From the NCBI RefSeq assembly GCF_900111745.1, contig NZ_FOIJ01000025.1, forward strand, positions 1 to 64,000: a DNA stretch of 64,000 bases. The letters are read 5' to 3'. The position numbers and the translations under genes are program-made. This stretch comes from Stigmatella erecta (GTDB lineage: Bacteria > Myxococcota > Myxococcia > Myxococcales > Myxococcaceae). This document shows, in pieces, positions 36,443 to 46,300 of this stretch. The notes beneath the pieces are model-generated. The model did not search any database. It had not been told where the DNA came from and was given only the letters and a program-made list of their open reading frames with translations. Position 1 is the first letter of the stretch; each line of letters starts with the position of its first letter.

Positions 36443-36940
36443 TCAGGGAAGGGGCTTGGACGGAAGGACAGGGGGCAGGCCGAGCATCTCGTCCGCCAGC
36501 CGTTGAATGGCCTCGCGCTCGGGGTTGTGGGCGGCCGGGCCGGCAATCTGCACGCCCAGCAGGCTGAGCCCCTCCTCGAGGCCCAGCGCCGTCTCCACGC
36601 CTTCGAGCTGAATGCCCATGCTCTGCAGCGTCAGGGCCACGTCGGCGCCCATGCCGGAGAGCACCGTGTGCGTGCCCATGAGCCGGGCCGCGTTGGACAG
36701 CCGGGCCAGCACCGCGCACAGGTGGCTGTCCACCAGCCACAGGCCGGAGATGTCCACCACCAGGCCCCGGGCCCCGGTGCGCTGGAGGGTGCGCAGCACG
36801 TCCGAGCAGAGCTGCGCCGCCTGGGCATCGGTGATGTCCCCTTGCAGGGGGACGATGAGCTGGCCCCACAGGGGGATGATGGGAATGCGTGACATCTCGG
36901 GCCGGGGCCGCGAGGCCGTCTTCTCGTCCGTGAAGCTCAT
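36443..36940 (-). CDS. rsbS: Stressosome scaffold protein RsbS
   Basis: The 165-residue protein is a single STAS domain: SRIPIIPLWGQLIVPLQGDI, VVDISGLWLVDSHL (Ser in VDSHL equals the RsbT-phosphorylated Ser59 of Bacillus RsbS), LMGTHTVLSGMGADVALTLQSMGI and ETALGLEEGLSLL. An N-terminal tail of about 14 residues and a C-terminal tail of about 45 are extra. RsbS forms the icosahedral core with RsbR. Its ATG overlaps the RsbX stop (ATGA at 36937-36940). Confidence 0.88.
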   Translation of the reverse strand: MSFTDEKTASRPRPEMSRIPIIPLWGQLIVPLQGDITDAQAAQLCSDVLRTLQRTGARGLVVDISGLWLVDSHLCAVLARLSNAARLMGTHTVLSGMGADVALTLQSMGIQLEGVETALGLEEGLSLLGVQIAGPAAHNPEREAIQRLADEMLGLPPVLPSKPLP

Positions 36941-37506
36941 TCTCCCTCCACATCCACCACGAGCACCGTCGCATCATCGGTGTGGCGCCCGTATCGCTCC
37001 ATCAACAAAGCACAGGCGGCCTCAGGATCGTGCCCCCGGGTGAGGTGGGCCTCCAGCCGGGAGCTCAAGCCATCGGTGAAGAAGACCAGCCGGTCGTGCG
37101 GCACCAGGGCGGCCTCCAGGGCGTGAACCTTCCGGCACGGGTGGCCGAGGATTCCCGGGGTGGGGAACACCGGCACCCGCGTGCCCACGGTGCGCAGGTC
37201 CACGTTGCCCACCCCGCCACAGCGCAGCGTGCGCCCATCGAACAGGGCCAGCAGGGCCGCCGCGCCCCGGGTGCCCTTGAGCACCCGGTGCAGCACCTCC
37301 ACCAGCGCCTCCACGCTGGAGGGCAGGGGCGCGCTTGCCAAGCCCTGCAGCGCCTTGCCGGCCACGCCGGCGGCCACCGGGCCATGCCCCAGCGCGTCCA
37401 CCACGGCCAGCAGCGTGTGTCCCTGCTCGCTGCGCACCAGCACCGCGTCGCCGTTGGCCAGCTCCCCCTGCCGGGGCCGCGAGCGCCAGGCGGTGGTGAG
37501 CTTCAT
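36937..37506 (-). CDS. rsbX: RsbX-like serine/threonine phosphatase
   Basis: The 189-residue PP2C/SpoIIE-type phosphatase has the metal-ligand signatures AVVDALGHGP, LLALFDG, VGNVDLR, LVFFTDGLSSR and TDDATVLVVD. RsbX dephosphorylates RsbS and RsbR to reset the stressosome after signalling. The start at ATG 37506 overlaps the RsbT stop (ATGA). It is the only phosphatase in the operon. Confidence 0.85.
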   Translation of the reverse strand: MKLTTAWRSRPRQGELANGDAVLVRSEQGHTLLAVVDALGHGPVAAGVAGKALQGLASAPLPSSVEALVEVLHRVLKGTRGAAALLALFDGRTLRCGGVGNVDLRTVGTRVPVFPTPGILGHPCRKVHALEAALVPHDRLVFFTDGLSSRLEAHLTRGHDPEAACALLMERYGRHTDDATVLVVDVEGE

Positions 37507-38225
37507 AGGAAGACCTCGAATTCGACTTGCGTGCCCGTGGGGCCCGTGCGGACCTCGAACCGGTCCGCCAGCCGCTTCACCCCCAGCAGCCCCATGCCCA
37601 GGCCCGTCTTGCTGCGGTAGGCGCCCGAGAGCACCAGGGCCACATCCGGGATGCCCGGCCCCTGGTCCTGGGCCAGCACGCGCAGCAGGCGCCGGGGCGT
37701 GCGCTGGGGTTGAAGCTGAAGCGTGCCCCCGCCGGCATAGGAGAGCTGGTTGCGCACCAGCTCGCTCACCGCCGTGGCCACCTTCTGGCACTCGAAGCCC
37801 TTGCCGCCCAGCTCCTCGCAGAGCGAGCGCGCCGTGAAGCGCGCGGTGGTGGCGTCCGCCTCGGTGCGGATGAGCAGCACCGTGGGCCGGGTCAGCAGCG
37901 GCGTGCCCAGGTGGGGCGAGGGAGACGGCGGGGGCGGGGGGACAGGGGTGGGCAGGCTCGCGGGGCGCGGCGGCAGCCCCCGGAAGGGCGCGTTCAGCAG
38001 CTCCTTGAGCTCCAGGGTGAGCCGGGGGCGCTGCGCCGGGTGCATGAAGTGCCGGGTGGCCGGCTCCAGCGCGTGGATGACGCGCGGCAGCACCTCCACG
38101 CTCAGCTCCCCGGACGGCAGCTTCAGGGACTCCAGCGTGCCGCGAAGCACCAGCCGGGCCGCGGTCTCCGGCATGAAGCCCAGCAGGACATACAGCAGCC
38201 GGGAGTGAAGCTCGTCCGGACTCAC
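37503..38225 (-). CDS. RsbT-like stressosome kinase with N-terminal extension
   Basis: The 240-residue protein starts at GTG 38225 with GGAAGGACGG before it and overlaps the upstream stop (GTGA). Residues ~1-80 are an extra helical domain (DELHSRLLYVLLGFMPETAARLVL). A Pro-rich linker (PTPVPPPPPSPSP) leads to an RsbT-like HATPase at ~115-240: CQKVATAVSELVRNQLSYAGGG, AQDQGPGIPDV and GLGMGLLGVKRLADRFEV. RsbT phosphorylates RsbS and RsbR and then activates a downstream partner. The extension may target it or regulate it. Confidence 0.82.
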   Translation of the reverse strand: MSPDELHSRLLYVLLGFMPETAARLVLRGTLESLKLPSGELSVEVLPRVIHALEPATRHFMHPAQRPRLTLELKELLNAPFRGLPPRPASLPTPVPPPPPSPSPHLGTPLLTRPTVLLIRTEADATTARFTARSLCEELGGKGFECQKVATAVSELVRNQLSYAGGGTLQLQPQRTPRRLLRVLAQDQGPGIPDVALVLSGAYRSKTGLGMGLLGVKRLADRFEVRTGPTGTQVEFEVFL

Positions 38226-38683
38226 CACCCGTCCTTCCGGGCCAGGGCGGGGCGCCGCTTGCGGGCCACGACCTCGAGCCCGCCGCCCTCGCGGTTGTGG
38301 ACGTGCACGGCATCCGTCATGCGCTGGATCGCCGGGCCCCCCTCGCCCAGGCTCTCGCCCGGCAGCGGCCCGGGCCTTCCCTGCCGGCCCGTGAAGAGCT
38401 GCTCGGGGTGGCGCATCCCCGGTCCCCGGTCCTGCGCGCGGATGACCAGCCAATCGGCCTCCAGCCACAGCTCCACGGTGCCGCCGCTGCCCGTGTGGCG
38501 CACCAGGTTGCTGGCCAGCTCGCTCACGGCCAGGGCCACCTCGGCGCTGGGGACCGCCGCCAGACCCGCCCCCCGGGCGAAGTGACGTCCCATCGCGGCC
38601 GCGACCGCCGTGTCCGACTTGCGCCGGATGGGGACACACAGCCGGGCCGGGTCTGTGGAGATGAGCAAGGAATGAGTCGACAA
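38222..38683 (-). CDS. Second HATPase (anti-sigma kinase-like) of the stressosome operon
   Basis: The 153-residue HATPase shows SAEVALAVSELASNLVRHTG (N-box), AQDRGPGM (G1) and GESLGEGGPAIQRM, a GxG-type motif slightly different from RsbT. No ATG gives a suitable length; TTG at 38683 is used, and TTG at 38668 is the alternative. TACAAT, which could be a -10 element, lies about 25 bases upstream. It is the first gene of the operon. It may be an RsbW-like anti-sigma kinase or a second RsbT. Confidence 0.72.
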   Translation of the reverse strand: MSTHSLLISTDPARLCVPIRRKSDTAVAAAMGRHFARGAGLAAVPSAEVALAVSELASNLVRHTGSGGTVELWLEADWLVIRAQDRGPGMRHPEQLFTGRQGRPGPLPGESLGEGGPAIQRMTDAVHVHNREGGGLEVVARKRRPALARKDGW

Positions 38684-38957
38684 AGCGCGGGCCGTTTCGG
38701 AATTTATTGTAACAAGGAGTGATCTCCAGAGGCACCGGCAAATGCTCTTGCTTGCCCTGAAGGGCGCGCCCCCGGAGGCGCCCTGCCCGGACAGAACCTT
38801 GAATTCAATGTGTTGCGTTGTTTCACCTGGGCTCCCAGCCAGGCATGGATGTGATTGCCAAAAGGGTACAGGGAAACGAGCGCCCGGCCGTGTGAAGGCG
38901 TTCACAGCGTGTGCGGATCTTCTTGGGGTAAAGATGTGACGAAACAGGAGTGACCCC

Positions 38958-40271
38958 TTGCGTCATACATTTCAGGTGTCGGTGCTGTTGCTGCTCGGGG
39001 TGCTCCCGGCCTGTAGCGGTTGCCGCCCGACGGATGCCGAGCGCGCCGCGCGGGAGCGGGCGGAGATCGAAGAGCGGATCCGGGACTCCACCGCGCTGGT
39101 GCCCTATCGCGCGCTCAAGCTGACGGCGCGGGCGCAGGGCACGGGCCGCGAGCCGGAGGCCGTCACGGCGCTCTGGGGGATGGTGCTGGAGACGGTGTCC
39201 CTGCCCGAGAAGGCCGCCACGGTGGAGGAGGCCCAGCGCATGGCGGCGGTCTACCTGCGGCTGGCCGTGGCCTTCTACCGGGCGAAGCAGACGCTCCGGG
39301 AGCACGACGAGGACGACTTCCCCGTGTTCCTGGAGCAGGCGCGGCGGGCGGGGAGCCGGTGGGGGGCGCTGTCCGTGCCCGGCTACGACGCGGGCATGGA
39401 GCACCTGTTCGTGGGAATCGCGGTGACGGCGATGGAGACGCTCGACCAGAAGAAGACCTTCCCCCTGTCCGAGCCGGCGCTCTACGAGTTCTCACGCGCG
39501 GTGCCGCGCCCGGAGTGGCCCGGGGCCCTGCGGGCCGTCTCGCGGGGGGGCCGGGGCCTGACGTTCCTGAACGCGGGCTACCACTATGCCGCCGAGGAGG
39601 AGCTCACCGCGTACCTGGCGGAGGTGGAGCGGCTCCCCGCCACGCTGCCGCCCCTGGGGAACCTGAACCAGGAGACCGCGCAGCTCGCGCGCGACCTGCT
39701 GGAGTCGCGCGAGTTCCTGCGGGCCACGGGGTACTTCCTGAGGGCCTGGAACCGGATGCAGCTGAAGCGCGAGGAGCCCGCCGCGGACGACGTGGACGAG
39801 GCGCTGCAATCGCTGGCGCGGCTGGGCATCGAGAACGAGCTGACGTGGTGGGCCATGGCCTTCGTACACCTTCAGCGCGAGCGCTACCCGGAGGCGGCGG
39901 CGAGCCTCGACCGGCTGGCGCTCAGCCCCTATGTGGACGAGGCCACGCGCGCGGAGCTCCAGGCCAGCGCGCAATCGCTGCGCACCCAGGGCGAGCGCAT
40001 TCCGCTGTTTCAGAAGGAGCGGGCGGTGATTCCCCTGGCGCGCGCGCTGGTGGCCCGGGCCGGCGGGCTGGAGAAGGTCCTCACCCAGGTGCTGGGCGAG
40101 GAGCGGGCCCTGCAAATGCTCGCGCCGTTCGCGTGGCTGGACCGGATGCAGCAGGGGCTCGCGGCGGTGAAGGCCGAGGAGGTGGCGCGCGAGGCGGGCG
40201 CCCAGGGGTGGGAGGCGCTGAAGGGGAAGCTCGGTGGCGGGGCGCCCTCCGCGAGCCCCGCCCCCCCGTAG
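38958..40271 (+). CDS. Lipoprotein of unknown function, alpha-helical
   Basis: The 437-residue protein starts at TTG 38958, with ACAGGAG 7 bases before it, a strong site for a rare start. The signal LLLLGVLPAC has a lipobox (PAC). The mature protein is helix-rich with TPR-like spacing (QRMAAVYLRLAVAFYRAKQTL, ETAQLARDLLESREFLRATGYFLRAW, FVHLQRERYPEAAASLDRLAL). No family was recognised. It is convergent with the last gene of the Glt/Nfs-like operon, 7 bases apart. The 274-base region upstream to the stressosome operon is non-coding. Confidence 0.65.
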   Translation: MRHTFQVSVLLLLGVLPACSGCRPTDAERAARERAEIEERIRDSTALVPYRALKLTARAQGTGREPEAVTALWGMVLETVSLPEKAATVEEAQRMAAVYLRLAVAFYRAKQTLREHDEDDFPVFLEQARRAGSRWGALSVPGYDAGMEHLFVGIAVTAMETLDQKKTFPLSEPALYEFSRAVPRPEWPGALRAVSRGGRGLTFLNAGYHYAAEEELTAYLAEVERLPATLPPLGNLNQETAQLARDLLESREFLRATGYFLRAWNRMQLKREEPAADDVDEALQSLARLGIENELTWWAMAFVHLQRERYPEAAASLDRLALSPYVDEATRAELQASAQSLRTQGERIPLFQKERAVIPLARALVARAGGLEKVLTQVLGEERALQMLAPFAWLDRMQQGLAAVKAEEVAREAGAQGWEALKGKLGGGAPSASPAPP

Positions 40272-40278
40272 CGCGGGC

Positions 40279-42204
40279 TCAGGGCACGGGGGCCGCGGCC
40301 GCGGCGCTGCTGCCCAGCCGCTGGAGGGCGGCCTGCGCGTCGGCGTGGTTCGACTGGAGCTCGACGGCCCGGGCGTACTCCTTGCGGGCCTCGTCGAGCC
40401 GCCCCGCGGCCTCCAGGAGTTGGCCCAGGGCGTTGTGCGGCTCGGCGGCGTTCGGATCCGCCTCGGCCGCGGCCTGGAAGGACTTCTCCGACTGCTTCGT
40501 CTTGCCCAGCGCGTAGAGGGTCTGGCCCAGGTACAGCAGGCCCAGCGGGTGCCGGGGCTCCGTGGCCAGCACGTCTCCCAGCACGCGCACCGCCTTGTTC
40601 TTGTCGCCCCCGCGCAGGTAGAGCTGGCCCAGCTCCGCGCGCGCGTCGAGCTGGGCCGGGTCCTTCCCGGCCACCTGCTCCAGCAGCGCCACGGCCTTGT
40701 CCGGCCGCGCCAGGCGCGAGTGCATGATGCCCAGCCGCGCCAGGGCCGCCGTGTCCGCCTCCTCGCCCTCGCGGGGCTTGAGGAGCTGCTCCACCTCCGC
40801 GTAGCGCCCCATGGCCAGGTACAGGTCCGCCAGCCCCAGCGCCGCCGCGCGGAGGCCCGCGTCCTCCTTCAACAGCGCCTCGTAGAGGGGCTGGGCCTTG
40901 GCGCTCACGCGCTTGAGCGCATAGGCGTCCGCGAGCGCCAGGCGCGCCTCGGGGGTGGGGGACAGCGCCACGCCCTGCTCGTACTGGGCGAGGGCGCCGT
41001 CCAGGTCTCCCTGGGCCTTCAGCGCATCGCCGTAGGCCGCGCGCGCGCCCACGTCCCGGGGGAACTCCTCCACGGCCGTCTTCAGCGTGGCCACGGCGTC
41101 GCCCACGCGGCCCTTGGCGAGGTAGGCCCGGGCCAGGCCCTGGTGCGCCTCCGTCGTCTTCTGGCCGTCCTCCGCGCTGGCCGCGAGCGCCTTCTGGAAG
41201 GACTCGATCGCCCGGTCCTTCTTGCCCTGGAGGAGGTAGAGGTGGCCGAGCTGGGTGTACGGCCCGCTGGAGCGGCGCGGCTCCAGGAGCAGCGCCTTCT
41301 CGAAGGACTTCGTGGCCCGGGCGTTGTCCCCGAGCCGGAAGTAGGCGAGCCCCAGGTTGAAGTGCGCCTCGGCGTACTTCGGGTCCGCGGCGATGGCCTT
41401 CTTGAAGGCCTCCAGTGCCTGGGCGTGCTGGCCCAGCCCGTCGTGCGCCACGCCCAGGTTGTTGTGCGCCGGCGCGTGGCGGGGCTGCAGCTCCAGTGCC
41501 TTGCGGTACTCGCCCATGGCGCCCGCCAGGTCGTTCTCCCGCATGCGCAGCACGCCCAGGTTGTAGCGGGCCTCCGCGTCCGAGGGGGCGCGCGTGGTGG
41601 CGGCGAGCAGCGCCTCCTTGGCCTCCGCCAGGCGGCCCTTCTCGGCCAGGGCCTTGCCCAGGTTCACCCGGGCCACGGTGAGCGACTCGTCCAGCTTGAG
41701 CGCCTCCCGGTAGGCCTCGATGGCGTCGTCCATCCGGGCGGCGCGCTGGAGCGTCTCCCCCAGGTTGAAGCGCAGCTCGGCGTCGGCCGGGGCCAGCTCA
41801 CAGGCCACCGAGTACTGGGTGATGGCCACGTCCGTCTCGTCCAGCACCCGCGCCAGCAGGCCGCGCTCGGCGCGCAGCGTGGGCTCCTCGGGCGCGGCCG
41901 CGATGGCGCTGTCCAGCAGCGCGCGCGCCTTCTCCGTGTCCCCGGACAGCCGCAGCGCCCGGGCCAGCGCCAGCCGCACGGGCACCGCCTCGGGCACCTG
42001 CTCCGAGAGCTTCGTCAGGGGCGCCACCGCCCGCTGGGGCTGCCCTTGCGCGAGGAAGGCCGTGCCCAGCTTGTAGAGGGCCTCCGCCTCGGGCGGCAGC
42101 GCGGGGGCCTCCTCGGCCACGGCCGGTGCCGGGGCGGGCGCCTGGGGCGCGGGGGGGGCGGCGGTCAGCAGCTGGAGAACGAGGACACCGGTTCGAGTCA
42201 TCAT
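40279..42204 (-). CDS. TPR-repeat protein closing the Glt/Nfs-like operon
   Basis: The 641-residue protein has a short hydrophobic leader (TRTGVLVLQLLTAAPP) then a Pro/Ala segment. About 15 tandem TPR units follow, roughly residues 45-630; examples are AEALYKLGTAFLAQGQPQRAV, AEAHFNLGLAYFRLGDNARAT and AHQGLARAYLAKGRVGDAV. It starts at ATG 42204, overlapping the lipoprotein stop by one base (TGATG). It may correspond to the AgnA-like TPR proteins of myxobacterial motility clusters; this is inferred from the position and repeat content. Confidence 0.72.
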   Translation of the reverse strand: MMTRTGVLVLQLLTAAPPAPQAPAPAPAVAEEAPALPPEAEALYKLGTAFLAQGQPQRAVAPLTKLSEQVPEAVPVRLALARALRLSGDTEKARALLDSAIAAAPEEPTLRAERGLLARVLDETDVAITQYSVACELAPADAELRFNLGETLQRAARMDDAIEAYREALKLDESLTVARVNLGKALAEKGRLAEAKEALLAATTRAPSDAEARYNLGVLRMRENDLAGAMGEYRKALELQPRHAPAHNNLGVAHDGLGQHAQALEAFKKAIAADPKYAEAHFNLGLAYFRLGDNARATKSFEKALLLEPRRSSGPYTQLGHLYLLQGKKDRAIESFQKALAASAEDGQKTTEAHQGLARAYLAKGRVGDAVATLKTAVEEFPRDVGARAAYGDALKAQGDLDGALAQYEQGVALSPTPEARLALADAYALKRVSAKAQPLYEALLKEDAGLRAAALGLADLYLAMGRYAEVEQLLKPREGEEADTAALARLGIMHSRLARPDKAVALLEQVAGKDPAQLDARAELGQLYLRGGDKNKAVRVLGDVLATEPRHPLGLLYLGQTLYALGKTKQSEKSFQAAAEADPNAAEPHNALGQLLEAAGRLDEARKEYARAVELQSNHADAQAALQRLGSSAAAAAPVP

Positions 42205-42839
42205 CACAGGTTCTCCACGTAGGGGCTTGCCGCCGCATCGAAGGTCTTCTTGGCCAGCGCCGCCTTGCGCGCCTCCCAGGCCTCGCGCGCCTGGGTCTCG
42301 TCCGAGGTGTCCTTGCCGAGCTCCGCCCGCTCTTCCTTCACGTCGGCGTCGCACTCGGCCACCTGCTCCTCGAATTCCTTCGGCTCCAGGCGCTCACTGC
42401 CTTCCACCTTGGCCTTGCGGGCCGCCGTTACCCGCGCCAGCTCGAAGCGCGCGAAGGCGCACCGCAGGGCGAGCTGCTCCACGTCCAGCAGCGCCACGTT
42501 CACGTGCTGCTTGGCGCGCAGGTACTTCACGCGCGCTTCCGCCTCGTCGATGGTGAGCTGGGCGACTTCCTTCGACACGGGGTCCTCGGCCCGGTCCAGC
42601 TCCGCCTCGGCGGCCTGGGCCCGGGAGCGGGCGCGGCGGATGTGGTCGCGCGCGCGGACAATCTCGTTGCCCGCCTCGTCCACGCGGTCGATGGCGAGCG
42701 CCAGGTCGTTCTCCGCCTCCAGCAGCTCGATGCGCGTCTCGTAGGGGAGCTTCTTCACCAGGCTGTCCGGCACGCGCATGCCGTAGCGCGGGCCACACGC
42801 GGCGAGCAGGGGGAGGGTGAGCAGGAGGATGCGCTTCAT
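42204..42839 (-). CDS. Coiled-coil lipoprotein of the Glt/Nfs-like operon
   Basis: The 211-residue lipoprotein has signal MKRILLLTLPLLAAC (lipobox AAC). The body is almost entirely charged helix (EAENDLALAIDRVDEAGNEI, ARVKYLRAKQHVNVALLDVEQ, EEQVAECDADVKEERAEL), suggesting a coiled coil in the periplasm or on the outer membrane. ATG 42839 overlaps the upstream stop (ATGA). No family name could be given. Confidence 0.65.
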   Translation of the reverse strand: MKRILLLTLPLLAACGPRYGMRVPDSLVKKLPYETRIELLEAENDLALAIDRVDEAGNEIVRARDHIRRARSRAQAAEAELDRAEDPVSKEVAQLTIDEAEARVKYLRAKQHVNVALLDVEQLALRCAFARFELARVTAARKAKVEGSERLEPKEFEEQVAECDADVKEERAELGKDTSDETQAREAWEARKAALAKKTFDAAASPYVENL

Positions 42840-43330
42840 GGAACGGTGGCCTCGAAGCGGCCGAAGAGGGTGCGGCCGGAGTAGACGTCGGTGCCCTGGA
42901 CGAAGGTGACGTGGAAGTCCCCGGACACCTTCGTGCCGGGCTGCAGGTCCTTCTGGAAGGTGAGCGTGCCCCGGGCGATGCGCGGAAAGCCGCGCACGGG
43001 CTCGTCCAGCACGCTGCGGCTCACCTCCCCGCGCTGCACCTCGGAGGGTGGGGCGCCGAGCGGCTCCGTCAAGTCGATGGGGGTGCCCGGCGCGAAGGGG
43101 AGGTTCTCGAGCTTCGCCGTCACCTTGAGGATGGTGTTCTCCCCGGCGCCCTGGGGGGTGATGAAGCGCACGGAGACCTCGTCCGGGGTGCCCTGGGCCT
43201 CGGCGCGCTCGTAGCGCAAATCCAGCAGCGGGCTGACGCTGCCCTCGATGCGGGGCCCCTCGCCGCACGCCCCCAGCAGGCCCGCGAGCAGGCCCGCGAG
43301 CAGGCCCGGGATTGCGCGCGAGGGCCTCAC
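42836..43330 (-). CDS. Small lipoprotein of the Glt/Nfs-like operon
   Basis: The 164-residue lipoprotein begins at GTG 43330, overlapping the stop of the large TPR gene (GTGA). The signal is GLLAGLLAGLLGAC. The mature protein is beta-rich (VSVRFITPQGAGENTILKVTAKLENLPF, VRGFPRIARGTLTFQKDLQPG, VSGDFHVTFVQG), with an Ig-like look. It is unassigned by itself; the position suggests an accessory outer-membrane or periplasmic part of the complex. Confidence 0.6.
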   Translation of the reverse strand: MRPSRAIPGLLAGLLAGLLGACGEGPRIEGSVSPLLDLRYERAEAQGTPDEVSVRFITPQGAGENTILKVTAKLENLPFAPGTPIDLTEPLGAPPSEVQRGEVSRSVLDEPVRGFPRIARGTLTFQKDLQPGTKVSGDFHVTFVQGTDVYSGRTLFGRFEATVP

Positions 43331-46300
43331 TTGCAGCCCTTCCAGGCGGCGTCCACGTCGGGGCCTCCGAGCGAGGCCAGGTCCTTGAGGACGGACAGCT
43401 CGCGCTTGGCGCCCTCCGCGTCGCCGAAGCGGCAGCGCAGGGCGGCGAGGTTCAGCCGGGCCTTGCCATAGGTGGGGTCCGCCTCCAGGGCCCGGGCGTA
43501 CGCCTCGCGCGCGCTCATGGCGTCGCCCTGGTTGAGCAGCGCCCAGCCCAGCGCGTTGTGCGCCCCGGCGCGCGTGTCCTGAAGCTCCGTCACCCGGCCG
43601 AAGGTGAGCTGGGCGCGCGCGTACTGGTGGCTCTCCAGGTACGCCATGCCCAGGGCCTCCAGCGCATCGGCGGACAGCGTGGCCTCGGCCTTCTTGCGCA
43701 GCTCGTCCACCGCGGCGCTCCGCGCGGGCGCCCCGCCCGCGGGCACCGGCAGCGCCGCCGACTCGCTCCGGGAGCGGCAGCCCACCACCGCGGCGCTGAA
43801 CACCTCCAACTGCTCGGCGCGGGACAGACAGGCCTTGAAGGCATCCTCCGCGCGGGTGCGCAGCGGGGCCACCTGCTCCTTGAGCGCCGTCTGGAAGGTT
43901 TTCGCCTCCGCCGCGGACAGGCCCGCGGGCGGGGGCGTGGCGTCCACCACGTCCGCCAGGTGCCCGTAGGCCAGGCCCAGCTTCCACAGCGAGGCCACCG
44001 CCCACTCCGGGTACCCGAGCGAGGCGGCCTGCGTGTAGATGCCCTCCATGCCCTGGAGCGAGGCGACCTTCTCCTCCACCTGGTCGGGGGGCAGGTCCTT
44101 GTAGCCGCGGTAGAGAATCTCTCCCAGGTACCACAGGCCCTTGGCGGCCTCCTCCGTCTGCCCGTTGGGGCCCTGCACGGCGGTGGTGAGGGTGGAGATG
44201 AGCTTGTCGGGGGGCTCCTTGGGCGCGGTGGTGGCCTGCACCTCGGCGAGGATGGCGGCGGCGCCCGTGCTCGTCTTGTCCAGCGCCAGGGCCAGCTCCG
44301 CCGACTGCTTCGCGCGCGGGGCGTCCTTCTGCTTCAGGCGCGTCTCGGCCAGCATCACCAGCACCTCGGCCTTGCGCGGGCCCGCCACCTCGGAGGCGGC
44401 CTCCAGGTTGCGCGCGGCCTCCTTGTACTCGCCCAGCGCCAGGCGCAGCCGGGCGGCGTTCAGCCAGCCATCCACGCCGGTGACATCCGCGCCGAGCTTC
44501 TGGCCCACCTTCTCGAACCACTCCGCCGCCTCGTCGAAGGCCGCGGCCTCCGCCGCGTGGCGGCCCAGCGTCAGCAGCACGTCGGGCAGGTACTGGCTCT
44601 TGGGGTAGTCGGCCAGCAGCTTCGCCCCCAGCTCGCGCTCGCTGCCCAAGTCTCTCTTCTCGCGCGCGGCGGTGAAGGCGCCATAGAGGGCCTTCTCGCC
44701 GATCTCCGTGTTCTTGTTCTGCTCGGCCACCTGGGTGAGGCCCTGGATGACGTCGCCCGTCTCCTGGGCGCTCTGGAGCGCCAGCTCGTCCAGCGCCTCG
44801 GCGCGGCTCTGGGTGAGGATGCGGCGCACGTCCTCCTGGAACTTCGCGGGCAGCGCGGTGCCGATGAACTTCTTGCCCGTCTCCTCCAGGCCCTTGAAGT
44901 CGTTGATCTGCCGCAGGCTGTCGAGCGCCAGGTTGCCGGCCGCGGGCGCGTCCTTGTGGTTGGGGTGCGCCAGGGCGAAGGCGGTGAAGAGCTCGGAGGC
45001 CTTCGGGTAGTCGCCGTCCTCGTAGTAGGCGCGCGCGATGTTGAAGCGCACCTCCATCACGTTGGGGCTCTGCGGGAAGCGGGTGATGTAGTTGCTGCCC
45101 AGCAGCTTGAGCGCCTGGCGCGCGTCGGCCACCTCGAAGGCGGTGCGCTTCTGCGCCTCCTCGGGCTTGAGCGTGGAGAAGTGCGAGAGCAGGGCGGCGT
45201 ACTGGGCCTCGCCCACCGCCTTCTCGTCCTTCTGCTGGGCCTTGTCCTCGTAGCGGGCCAGCTCCTCGTACTGGCGCGCGGCCTCCGGGAAGGCGCCCGA
45301 GGCGAACAGCGCCTCGGCGCGGTTCTTCATGATGGGCCGCACGTACTGCTCCGGCCGGAACAGGCTCAGGTACTCCTGGTAGGCCGCCGCGGCGGTGACG
45401 TAGAGGGCCTTGTCGTCCTTCTTCTGCGCCGCCACGTGGAGCTGCGTGGAGAGGTCTCGCGCCATCTCCTCCAGCTCCGCGAGGTACTTCTTGCGCTCGG
45501 GCTCGGGCAGCTCGGGGTCGGTCTTGCTCTGCACCGCCGAGCGGACCAGGAAGCGGATGTCCGTGGGCTCCGGCATCACCTTGCCCTTGGAGGCCTTGAG
45601 CGCGTCGTACAGCTTCTGGCCGCGCTCCAGGTCCAGCTCGGGATCGAACTGGATCTCCATCAGCTTGCGCAGCGCGGGGATGGCGTACTCGTACTGCTGC
45701 TTGATGAAGTAGCGGTTGCCCAGCTTGTCCAGCGCGAGCGCGAACGTGGCGCGGCTCTCGCTGAGCTTCTCGAAGTAGTTGAGCGCGCCCTTGGCGGGCC
45801 GGGCCTCGGTGTAGCTGTAGACGAGATCCAACAGCGCCTCGCGCTTCACGTTGAGCGCCTTCTTGGCGTCCACGCCGGGCAGGGGCTCGCTGGCGGCGGC
45901 CGCCTCGAAGAAGACGACGGCGTCGGCGTGCCGGGCCTGGTTCACGCGGATCCAGCCCATCTTGTAGCGGGCCAGGTCATGCACCGGCGAGGGGGGCAGG
46001 GCGAGGATGGCCGCGTAGTGCTTCTCGGCCTCGTTCAAGTCCGCCTTGTCGAAGAAGTGGTCGCCGAGGATCTGCTCGGACTCCAGGCGCAGGGGGCTCG
46101 TGGGGTACTTGCGCGTCAGCTCCCCCAGCGTCTTGAGCATCTCGTCGAACTGGCCCAGCTCGCGCTGCTCGTGCGCCAGGTAGAAGGTGACCTTGTCCCC
46201 GTCGTGGAAGTCCGGGTACTCGCGCAGCAGGCGGTAGTACATCTGCACCGCCTTGTTCTTCATCAGCCGCGTCTCCGGGGAGACGATGGCGCCGCTGGCC

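Noticed and set aside
38690-38905. Upstream GTG/ATG-like starts extending the first HATPase of the stressosome operon to 228 codons
   Set aside because: The added residues (Ser/Cys/Arg-rich, no motif) look like translated leader, and a TACAAT -10-like element lies within the extension.
42185-42200. GGTTCGAGTC resembling a tRNA T-arm
   Set aside because: It lies inside the start of a well-supported TPR gene and no matching acceptor, D or anticodon arms were seen.
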